The notes below the pieces were generated by a model. It searched no databases and had not been told where the DNA came from. It saw only the letters and a list, made by a program, of their open reading frames with translations. 6,226 bases of DNA from Betaproteobacteria bacterium (GTDB lineage Bacteria; Pseudomonadota; Gammaproteobacteria; Burkholderiales; Casimicrobiaceae). Below, piece after piece: positions 1 through 5,185 of this stretch. The stretch is from assembly GCA_005889025.1 (NCBI GenBank), contig VBCZ01000276.1, forward strand, positions 1 to 6,226, given 5' to 3'. Positions within the stretch are counted from its first letter, which is position 1. Every line of letters starts with the position of its first letter. Position numbers and translations under genes: made by a program.

Positions 1-1
1 T

Positions 2-757
2 GCGCTCACCTCAAAAGACCGCGCCGTCCGCATCGAGGAGTGCATGCGCGCCTGCCAAGCCGTTCAATGCTCCACACCGGCCCTGGCGTCGGCGCTGGCC
101 GGCATTCACTTCGAGGTCGTCGTCCTGGAAAATCAGCTGGATCGCGTCCCCGCATTCAGGGACAAACCGCCGAGGTCACCCGCCACGATTGTCGGCTACG
201 CAGCTGGCGCCGACCACGGCCATGATTGGCCGGCGGTACGCGACGTCTATAACCGCACCGTTGCGGATCTGTCGTCGCAGGGCGCGGAGATCGAAACCTG
301 GATCGTCGGCGACCCGCAGGTCTATGAATCGATAATATCGCCCCGCAAGCGGCTTTTCCCGATCATGCCACGAGACGCTTATCTCGAGCTTCTGGCGCAC
401 GTCGATGTTTCGATCATCCCGCTCAAGGATTGTGCATTCAACGCGTCGAAGTCGGACGTGAAATACCTGGAGAGCGCGGCGATGGGGACGCCGGTGCTCG
501 CGAGCAACATCGCCTTCGAACGCACTATCGTCGACGGCGAGACCGGATTGCTTTTCGCGAACGGTGAAGAATTCGCATCGCAGTTGCAGCGGCTTGTCTC
601 GGACAAGGCGCTCGCGCGCCGAATGGCAAAAGCGGCGCACAACTATGTCGAGGAGAACCGGGTGATAGGCCAACACGCCGCAAAGTGGGCCTCGACCTAC
701 TCGGATTGGCACGCCCGGGGCGGACAGCTGCTCGCCAGAAGCAGCATCGCGGAATGA
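2..757 (+). CDS. Glycosyltransferase, GT-B fold family 1/4-like, 5'-partial
   Basis: Likely transfers a sugar from a nucleotide-sugar donor during synthesis of a surface polysaccharide or glycan, acting in the cytosol or at the inner membrane face. The frame is open from the window edge, so the N-terminal domain is missing. An ATG at 44 exists, but the codons before it (ALTSKDRAVRIEEC) read on naturally, so it is probably internal. Visible parts of the 251 residues: a linker with 'CSTPALASAL', as in glycosyltransferases where a 'ST..LA' segment precedes the domain crossover; a Rossmann-like start 'ATIVGYAAG'; and the donor-site region 'KYLESAAMGTPVLAS' with Glu at 470-472, which corresponds to the E..A..G.PV motif of GT4-type enzymes, followed by 'IVDGETGLLF'. 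The usual 'EPFG' is replaced by 'NASKSDVK', a variant seen in some GT1/4 proteins. It ends with TGA at 755-757. The donor and acceptor cannot be read from the sequence. Its 3' end overlaps the opposing permease frame. Confidence 0.85.
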   Translation, partial: ALTSKDRAVRIEECMRACQAVQCSTPALASALAGIHFEVVVLENQLDRVPAFRDKPPRSPATIVGYAAGADHGHDWPAVRDVYNRTVADLSSQGAEIETWIVGDPQVYESIISPRKRLFPIMPRDAYLELLAHVDVSIIPLKDCAFNASKSDVKYLESAAMGTPVLASNIAFERTIVDGETGLLFANGEEFASQLQRLVSDKALARRMAKAAHNYVEENRVIGQHAAKWASTYSDWHARGGQLLARSSIAE

Positions 758-2087
758 CGCTTGGCTTCGACGCTGAATTCATGGTCTCGAAGCGCACCCG
801 CCACAGACGCCTGCCGAGCAGCGCAAGGCCCAACAGCGAGATCGCCGCGACCGGCGCGCCGACGATCCAGGCCTCCCGGGCTCGCGCTTTCCCGCGCAGC
901 ACGTCCTGCACAAAACGCTCGCCGCGCGCCATTTCGTTGAAGCTCTGCTGATACGACGCGATGCGCCGTATTTCCTCATCGGACAAGGGCGCGCCCTCGA
1001 AACGAGCCGCTTTCTCCCTGGCGTTGAGCCGGTCGACCTCGCCCTGAAAGCGTCCCGCATCGCGCGTCGCGCTATCGAATATGTCGCGCTCGCTCGTGCC
1101 GAGAAAATTCGCGGGGCCGAGTCCGCTCGCGCCTTCGAAAATGGCAGCAAGCGGCTGATCGGCCGTCGGATTAAGCATCAGCCATAGGCTCGACACCAAG
1201 GCAAAAACGAGCGTCAGCGCAAGCACGGCGAGGGCAGCGAGATTCAGGTTTGCTCTGCGCCGCGGCGGACTGACAAACATGAGCGCTCTGGCAATGCCGG
1301 CAAGCACAAGAAAAAGCGCGAACGCCGTCACCATCGCTGCACCCGTCGGCAGATCGAATGCATATGAGCCCGCAAGGCCCGCCGCGCTCGCCGCGATCCC
1401 CACAGCCCACGCCACGGCCAAAACGGCGCGCATCCTGTCGGAGAAAATCGAGCCGATGACAGCGGGCACGATCAGGAAACTGAAGACTAGCAGCACGCCT
1501 GCCGTCGTCACCGAGCTCGCCACCACGATGCCGAAAGACAGGAAAAATACAAAATCCCAGACCGACACCGTCAGCATGCTCCGCTCGGATGGTGTCTGGG
1601 CGCTGGAAACCGCAAGAAGTGGACCGCGAGCGCACCAGTGGAAAACGCCGATCGCGGCGTACAGCAAAGCGAGCCTCGCGACTTCCGCCGGTGATACGGT
1701 CAGGATGCTGCCGAGAAGGATTCTCTTGACGTGCTCGGCGCCCTGCGGAGCGCGGTCGACGACCAGAATGGTTGCGGCGGTCGCGACGACGTAGAGAATG
1801 CCGACGAACGCTTCCTGGCTGACAAAGCGGGCGAGGCCGCGCGTGAGCGTAAGCAGCGATGCGCCGATGGCCGTAAACAGCAGCGCATAAGCAAATCCCG
1901 CCGCGCTCGACGGAGAGTAGCCGCTGGCGAATGCGACCGTCGCGCCGAGCGCCGACAATTGCGCGAGTGCCAGGTCGGCAAAGACGATTTTCCGGCGCAG
2001 GACGTGGACGCCGAGGTAGGCGTGAATCAGGACAAATGCGATCGACGCGGCGAAGGGAAGCAGGAGGAACGAAAGCGCGTCGCTCAT
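525..2087 (-). CDS. ABC-3 family metal (Zn/Mn) ABC transporter permease with C-terminal extension
   Basis: Inner-membrane channel subunit of a metal-import ABC transporter of the ZnuB/TroC type. Residues 1 to about 272 form the ABC-3 core, with a series of hydrophobic helices. Family landmarks are 'RRKIVFADLALAQLSALG' (about 31-48), 'EAFVGILYVVATAATIL' (92-108), 'HVKRILLGSIL' (119-129), 'AGVLLVFSFLIVPA' (196-209) and 'DLPTGAAMV' (245-253). Family members are usually about 260-300 residues, but this frame gives 520. After the core come another helix (about 281-305), a charged segment of about 100 residues and a further helix (407-425). From about residue 445 the frame is antisense to the glycosyltransferase and becomes Arg/Pro-rich, so the last 75 residues may be read-through rather than functional. 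The ATG at 2085-2087 is preceded by AGGA at a 5-nt spacing. It lies 240 nt downstream of the binding-protein gene on the same strand. No ATPase partner is present nearby. Whether the metal is Zn or Mn cannot be decided. Confidence 0.88.
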   Translation of the reverse strand: MSDALSFLLLPFAASIAFVLIHAYLGVHVLRRKIVFADLALAQLSALGATVAFASGYSPSSAAGFAYALLFTAIGASLLTLTRGLARFVSQEAFVGILYVVATAATILVVDRAPQGAEHVKRILLGSILTVSPAEVARLALLYAAIGVFHWCARGPLLAVSSAQTPSERSMLTVSVWDFVFFLSFGIVVASSVTTAGVLLVFSFLIVPAVIGSIFSDRMRAVLAVAWAVGIAASAAGLAGSYAFDLPTGAAMVTAFALFLVLAGIARALMFVSPPRRRANLNLAALAVLALTLVFALVSSLWLMLNPTADQPLAAIFEGASGLGPANFLGTSERDIFDSATRDAGRFQGEVDRLNAREKAARFEGAPLSDEEIRRIASYQQSFNEMARGERFVQDVLRGKARAREAWIVGAPVAAISLLGLALLGRRLWRVRFETMNSASKPSVIPRCCFWRAAVRPGRANPSRSRPTLRRVGLSPGSPRHSCAPLLPFGARAPCPRQAAATAMRILHRSRKAIRSRRRR

Positions 2088-2092
2088 TAATG

Positions 2093-2096
2093 TCCT
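2093..2096 (-). promoter_or_regulatory. Shine-Dalgarno of the permease gene
   Basis: AGGA on the minus strand, 5 nt before the ATG at 2085-2087. It supports this start over the out-of-frame ATG at 2113-2115, which opens a shadow frame. Confidence 0.5.
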
Positions 2097-2142
2097 GTCC
2101 CGTTAATAACTGCATTACTTTCAGCCGCTCGTGGTCAGCTAG

Positions 2143-2239
2143 CCTGTCCTGAGCTTGCCGAAGGAAACCATGAACGGCTCTACAGATCGGTCCCTTCGAC
2201 GCTGCTCAGGGCACGCTTCGATAAGCTCAGGCCGAACGG
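2143..2239. repeat. Dispersed palindromic repeat cluster, three arms
   Basis: The gap at 2088-2327 contains no gene. It holds three related arms. Arm A (2148-2163) reads CCTGAGCTTGCCGAAG. Arm B (2193-2210) reads CCTTCGACGCTGCTCAGG. Arm C (2216-2231) reads CTTCGATAAGCTCAGG and is followed by CCGAACGG. Arm C is the reverse complement of arm A with two mismatches in 16, so A and C can form a long hairpin with B in the loop. B is a second, more diverged copy in the orientation of C. The CTTCGAcAAGCTCAGG core resembles an abundant intergenic repeat of many Proteobacteria; that resemblance is from memory, not a search. On the permease transcript it would form structured RNA between binding protein and permease, where it could act as an attenuator or an RNA-stability element. 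Confidence 0.75.
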
Positions 2240-2327
2240 ACTTTATCAAATTACTTGCGGAACGCCACACTAATTTCCCGTCTCAAGCCGCGGATTATCC
2301 GGTAAATGCGTGGAGCCGCTCACTCGC

Positions 2328-3245
2328 TTACCGCCTCGACGCGGCGAGCGCATTTGCGAGCGCCGCGACGTTGTGCTCGAACAATTCGAGATAATCGCTT
2401 GTTCCGGGGATGCTGCCGACCGAAATGGCCAGAACGACAAGCGGCACGTCAAGCTTGCGTGCGACCAGCCGAGAGGCCTCCTCCGGCTCGTAAGGCTCGT
2501 GCACGATCGCCCGCACCTGCGCCTTGCGGCCGGTGGCGACGAGTTGCGCGAGATGCACGGGACTGGGCGCAACGCCGGGCTTGGGCTCGATGAAATCGAT
2601 GACGTCGAGTCGAAAGCGCCGAGCGAAATACGGCCACGCATTATGGTAGGCGATGAGCTTGGCGCCCGCATACGGTGCCAGAGACTTGAGCCATCGCTGA
2701 CGACGCGCCTCGAGTTCGGCAAGGAAGCGCCCGCGATTGGCCATCACGCGTTCGCGCTGCGCCGGCACCGCGCGGATGAGAATCTCGGCGGCGGCTGCGG
2801 TAATGAGGGCGGCGTTGTCGGGATCGAGCCAATAGTGCGGGTTCGCCACGCCGTGCGCATGTCCGCCTTCGTTGACTACGCTTTGCCCGCGGATTTCGAG
2901 AAGTGGAATGCCTGCCGAGGCATCCAGATAGGCGTCGCCACCACGCATGAAGCGCTTGTCGCCGATCCGGCTGGTCAGCGCATCCAGCCAGTAATCGTAG
3001 CCGAGCCCGACCCGCACCAGCACGTCCGCGCGCCGAAGCTTGTCGATATCTCCAGGGCGCGGCTCGAACGCTTCCGGGTCCGAAGCGGACGGCACGATCG
3101 ATTCCACTGTCACCAGGTCGCTACCGACTGCGGCCACCAGCGCGGCGAGGTCCGTCGTCGTGGTGACCACGCGCACCGCTGCGGAGGCCGCGGCGACGGC
3201 TACTGCACTCGAGATCACCGCCGCGACGAGCAGGCGGGCAAGCAT
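2328..3245 (-). CDS. Periplasmic metal-binding protein of an ABC transporter (ZnuA/TroA-like, cluster A-I)
   Basis: Captures a transition metal (probably Zn2+ or Mn2+) in the periplasm and delivers it to the ABC-3 permease. The start chosen is the ATG at 3243-3245, because GAGGTG (3252-3257) stands 6 nt before it. An upstream GTG at 3252-3254 would add three residues but lies within that Shine-Dalgarno. The 305-residue product has a Sec signal peptide with likely cleavage after ASA at residue 22 and no lipobox Cys. The core begins 'VRVVTTTTDLAALVAAVG'. Candidate ligands are H137 in 'NPHYW' and H201 in 'YHNAW'. The usual first His of the 'DPH..EP' motif is Glu58 in 'DPEAFEP'. A fourth Asp ligand is not obvious in the 'ISVGSIPGTSDY' stretch. 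The His-rich loop is reduced to 'GHAHG' (128-132). The gene follows the amidase after 10 nt and probably shares its transcript. It ends with TAA at 2328-2330. Confidence 0.9.
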   Translation of the reverse strand: MLARLLVAAVISSAVAVAAASAAVRVVTTTTDLAALVAAVGSDLVTVESIVPSASDPEAFEPRPGDIDKLRRADVLVRVGLGYDYWLDALTSRIGDKRFMRGGDAYLDASAGIPLLEIRGQSVVNEGGHAHGVANPHYWLDPDNAALITAAAAEILIRAVPAQRERVMANRGRFLAELEARRQRWLKSLAPYAGAKLIAYHNAWPYFARRFRLDVIDFIEPKPGVAPSPVHLAQLVATGRKAQVRAIVHEPYEPEEASRLVARKLDVPLVVLAISVGSIPGTSDYLELFEHNVAALANALAASRR

Positions 3246-3251
3246 TTGCCG

Positions 3252-3257
3252 CACCTC
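3252..3257 (-). promoter_or_regulatory. Shine-Dalgarno of the binding protein, overlapping the amidase stop
   Basis: GAGGTG on the minus strand, 6 nt before the ATG at 3243-3245. Its first two bases lie in the amidase TGA (3256-3258). Ribosomes finishing the amidase would therefore terminate on this site, a layout typical of translational coupling. It also argues against the GTG start at 3252-3254. Confidence 0.7.
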
Positions 3258-4605
3258 AGCGAGCGACCCAGGTGCTCTTCGGGACCAGGCAATGCACCGC
3301 CTTCTGTGGGCCGGTGGGCGCCGCCAGCCTGCAATCCATCACCATGCTCGCCAGACCGTAGGCGTCGAGGCGGGTGAGTTGCTTGTTCGCTTCGAGCAAG
3401 CCGATCATCGCCCACGAGGCGTCGTCCATCGCCTTGTTGAGATCGGCGTCTTTGCCGACCGTGACGAGATAGGTCTTGTTTTCATGCTCGGGCAATGCCT
3501 CGATCCTTCGCCGTTCTTTCGTATTCTTGGCGCTGAAGCAGTGCAGCCCTTTGTTCACATCGACGACCTGGCTCACGCGGCAGTCCCACGAAGACATCAT
3601 CTGCTTTTCAGCATCCTCCTTGTTGAGCTTCAGCTGCTGCATCAGGAATGTCGTCGTTTCTTCCTTGAGGATATCGAGCGCCTTGTTGAGGTCGCGATCG
3701 ATGCCGACGGTAATCCATGCATCCTTGGTTTCGATCCGCGGCCACTCGAGTTTCATGTTCTTGAGAACATCGATGGTGACGTTCATTTCCTTGTACGCGG
3801 TCTCCAGCGCCGTTAGGTTGATCTCGCCGTTGCCCTGCGCGGCATGCGAATCGCCGGTCCATAGTAGCGCCCCCTTGACGAACACCGGGACATAAAGCGT
3901 GCTGCCCTCCGTTTCGTCCCGAGTGTCGAGGTTGCCGCCGTACCGTCCCGGCGGCACCGAGCTGTACTGGCCGGGCTCGGCGCGGGCAACGCCCAAGATG
4001 CCGGGGAACGGAGCCAATGGAATCTCGATCCCGGGTGCGAACTCGGCCACTTTGCGCTCGAGATCGAGATACAAATACTTGACCTGCCCATCGGGAAACT
4101 TGGTCGGGAACTGACCGAACATGCCCGGCACATTGAAGTTGGTTCCGTAAGCGCGAGGCACGATCTTGTTGATCCGCACCTTGAGCACGTCTCCCGGCTC
4201 GGCGCCCTCGATGTAGACCGGCCCGGTCAGCGTGTGCGGTCCGCGCCCGGGGTAGTCCGTTCGCAGCTTCTTGATCTGCTCGATCGTCGTCCCGGGAACC
4301 ACCTGATTATGCGAATGCATCATCGTCTCGAAGACGATGGTGTCGCCGGAGTTGACGTTCAGCACCGGCGGCTGCGCATTGTTGAACCAGCCCCACTGCG
4401 TCGTCTCCATCGTCGCGGGAAGGAGATGGACTTTCCCCGGATATTTCTTCGAGGGAACGAGTCGGAGTTTCTCCTGCTCCGGCGTCGACGCGGGTACAAA
4501 GGGAAGCTGCGACTGCGCTACAGCGAGCGAACATACCAACGTCAAAACCGAGGCTGCGAAGACGCCGCCGGCACGATGCGACGGCAAGTGATATCGAACC
4601 AGCAT
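3256..4605 (-). CDS. Exported acetamidase/formamidase family protein (FmdA/AmdA) with duplicated C-terminal module
   Basis: Members of this family hydrolyse formamide, acetamide or related short amides to ammonia and a carboxylate; the substrate here is unknown. The ATG at 4603-4605 is preceded by AAGGAG at 6 nt, which is better than the in-frame TTG at 4624-4626. The product is 449 residues. Residues 1-30 look like a Sec signal peptide cleaved after 'SLAVA', so the enzyme should be periplasmic. Family landmarks are 'GDTIVFETMMHSHNQ' (87-101), 'GPVYIEGAEPGDVL' (128-141), 'PPGRYGGNLDTRD' (218-230) and the hallmark 'GDSHAAQGNGE' (251-261). The C-terminal region carries two similar units, residues 298-360 and 381-443, each with a VTVG.D.DLNKA-like start and a DCR...HC pair (C342/C356 and C425/C439). 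The gene leads a probable operon with the metal-binding protein. Family assignment is firm. Catalytic activity is inferred, and a binding role is possible. Confidence 0.9.
   Translation of the reverse strand: MLVRYHLPSHRAGGVFAASVLTLVCSLAVAQSQLPFVPASTPEQEKLRLVPSKKYPGKVHLLPATMETTQWGWFNNAQPPVLNVNSGDTIVFETMMHSHNQVVPGTTIEQIKKLRTDYPGRGPHTLTGPVYIEGAEPGDVLKVRINKIVPRAYGTNFNVPGMFGQFPTKFPDGQVKYLYLDLERKVAEFAPGIEIPLAPFPGILGVARAEPGQYSSVPPGRYGGNLDTRDETEGSTLYVPVFVKGALLWTGDSHAAQGNGEINLTALETAYKEMNVTIDVLKNMKLEWPRIETKDAWITVGIDRDLNKALDILKEETTTFLMQQLKLNKEDAEKQMMSSWDCRVSQVVDVNKGLHCFSAKNTKERRRIEALPEHENKTYLVTVGKDADLNKAMDDASWAMIGLLEANKQLTRLDAYGLASMVMDCRLAAPTGPQKAVHCLVPKSTWVAR
3277..3465 (-). repeat. Second copy of the intragenic protein module in the amidase
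   Basis: Encodes amidase residues 381-443, from VTVG to VPK. It aligns with the unit encoded at 3526-3714: VTVGKDADLNKAMD against ITVGIDRDLNKALD, then MDCR against WDCR, and VHCLVPK against LHCFSAK. Both Cys pairs are 14 residues apart. The repeat is visible at protein level and the DNA has diverged, so the duplication is old. Confidence 0.7.
3526..3714 (-). repeat. First copy of the intragenic protein module in the amidase
   Basis: Encodes residues 298-360, with C342 and C356. It keeps 'SQVVD', which resembles the end of ordinary FmdA/AmdA proteins, so this copy is probably the ancestral one and the copy at 3277-3465 the derived one. Confidence 0.7.
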
Positions 4606-4611
4606 GAAACT

Positions 4612-4617
4612 CTCCTT
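4612..4617 (-). promoter_or_regulatory. Shine-Dalgarno of the amidase gene
   Basis: AAGGAG on the minus strand, 6 nt before the ATG at 4603-4605. It lies inside the extra codons that the upstream TTG start would add, so it decides the start in favour of the ATG. Confidence 0.8.
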
Positions 4618-4627
4618 GACAAGCAAG

Positions 4628-4643
4628 CGGTTGTTCGCAACCG
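4628..4643 (-). promoter_or_regulatory. Short stem-loop in the presumed amidase leader
   Basis: A perfect 6-bp stem closed by a 4-nt loop, lying 10 nt upstream of the amidase Shine-Dalgarno. On the amidase transcript the loop reads CGAA; on the opposite strand it reads TTCG. It does not sequester the Shine-Dalgarno itself. It may stabilise the 5' end of the mRNA or be chance. Whether it is transcribed depends on an unmapped promoter. Confidence 0.35.
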
Positions 4644-4912
4644 GCGGTTATGTTTTTGGCAACGTGAAGCTTCCTTCGGCCCGGTGCTCTCGACGCCCCT
4701 TCCCGCCGAAGCGCCTGTTCACCGTAAGCGATCTTAGCAGCAGTTGGCGCGATTGGCAGCGTTCGCGCTCGAGCCGGCAAGCCGATGGCGCCGCAACGAT
4801 TGTGTCATCCGGGTGCATGTCGCTGCACCACTCCGAGGACGCTGGCGCGGGCAAGGGAATGCATGCACCATGCAGGCTTCGCGGACGAATTCACTTTGCC
4901 TCGCCGGAAGCG

Positions 4913-5185
4913 ATGAGCACCGATTCACCGACTGAGCCGTCCCCAAACGGCGCGGCCTCTCCGCCGAGGAATCTCGCCACCGCGTGGCAGCCGCTGCGCT
5001 CCGCGTTGTTCCGCTCCGTGTGGATCGCAACCGTGGTGTCCAATGTGGGATCGTGGATGCAGGATGTCGGCTCCGGCTGGCTGATGACGTCGCTGTCGTC
5101 GTCGCCGGCGCTGGTTGCGCTTGTCGAAGCGGCGGACAGCTTTCCCGTCATGCTGCTCGCTGCGCGGGCATCCTTGGCGTGCTGA
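4913..5185 (+). pseudogene. MFS transporter (EntS/MFS_3 type), N-terminal fragment before a frameshift
   Basis: N-terminal part of a major facilitator exporter of the MFS_3/EntS-like family. The start ATG at 4913-4915 has a weak GGAA just upstream and gives the short polar N-terminus usual for this family; the frame is open further back to 4604, but that stretch looks non-coding. Clear family signature lies in residues 23-83: 'AWQPLRSALFRSVWIA', 'SNVGSWMQDVGSGWLMTSL' and 'ALVEAADSFPVMLLA'. After 'MLLA' (ends 5161) the family normally continues with a LPAGALAD-type segment and the DRR motif. Here that is absent, and the frame ends seven codons later at TGA 5183-5185. The rest of the protein resumes in another frame near 5167. 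A functional product is unlikely unless the lesion is a sequence or assembly error. Confidence 0.75.

Larger units (their letters stand above)
4606..4912. other. Divergent intergenic region with inverted repeats
   Basis: 307 nt between the amidase (leftward) and the MFS gene (rightward). No credible gene is seen. It should hold promoters for both directions, but I could not pick -35/-10 boxes with confidence. Structures seen: a hairpin at 4628-4643 (CGGTTG, loop TTCG, CAACCG); an inverted repeat CTTCGGC (4674-4680) with GCCGAAG (4705-4711); an inverted repeat GGTGCA (4812-4817) with TGCACC (4824-4829), spacer 6; and a TGCATGCA palindrome at 4860-4867. The last two share TGCA cores and could be operator sites. 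That is inference. Confidence 0.5.

Noticed and set aside
740..760. GCATCGCGGAATGACG at the glycosyltransferase end as part of a second dispersed repeat
   Set aside because: It resembles common repeat ends, but only one short stretch is present and it lies within coding sequence. Chance is a sufficient explanation.
1171..2115. Minus-strand frame of 314 codons starting at 2115, which could have been an ATPase remnant
   Set aside because: It runs out of frame through the permease and is Arg-rich. Reading upstream gives only repeat-derived codons and no Walker A, Q-loop or ABC signature.
2098..2116. AT-rich GTAATGCAGTTATTAAC-like stretch as a Zur or Mur operator before the permease
   Set aside because: The symmetry is poor, and the match to the known Zur consensus is too weak to call.
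2310..3377. Plus-strand open frame of 355 codons opposite the binding protein
   Set aside because: It is antisense to a well-supported periplasmic binding protein and shows no domain, signal or ribosome binding site.
4604..4912. Possible N-terminal extension of the MFS protein from an ATG at 4604
   Set aside because: That ATG overlaps the amidase start region, and the stretch lacks coding character. The family N-terminus is matched by the ATG at 4913.
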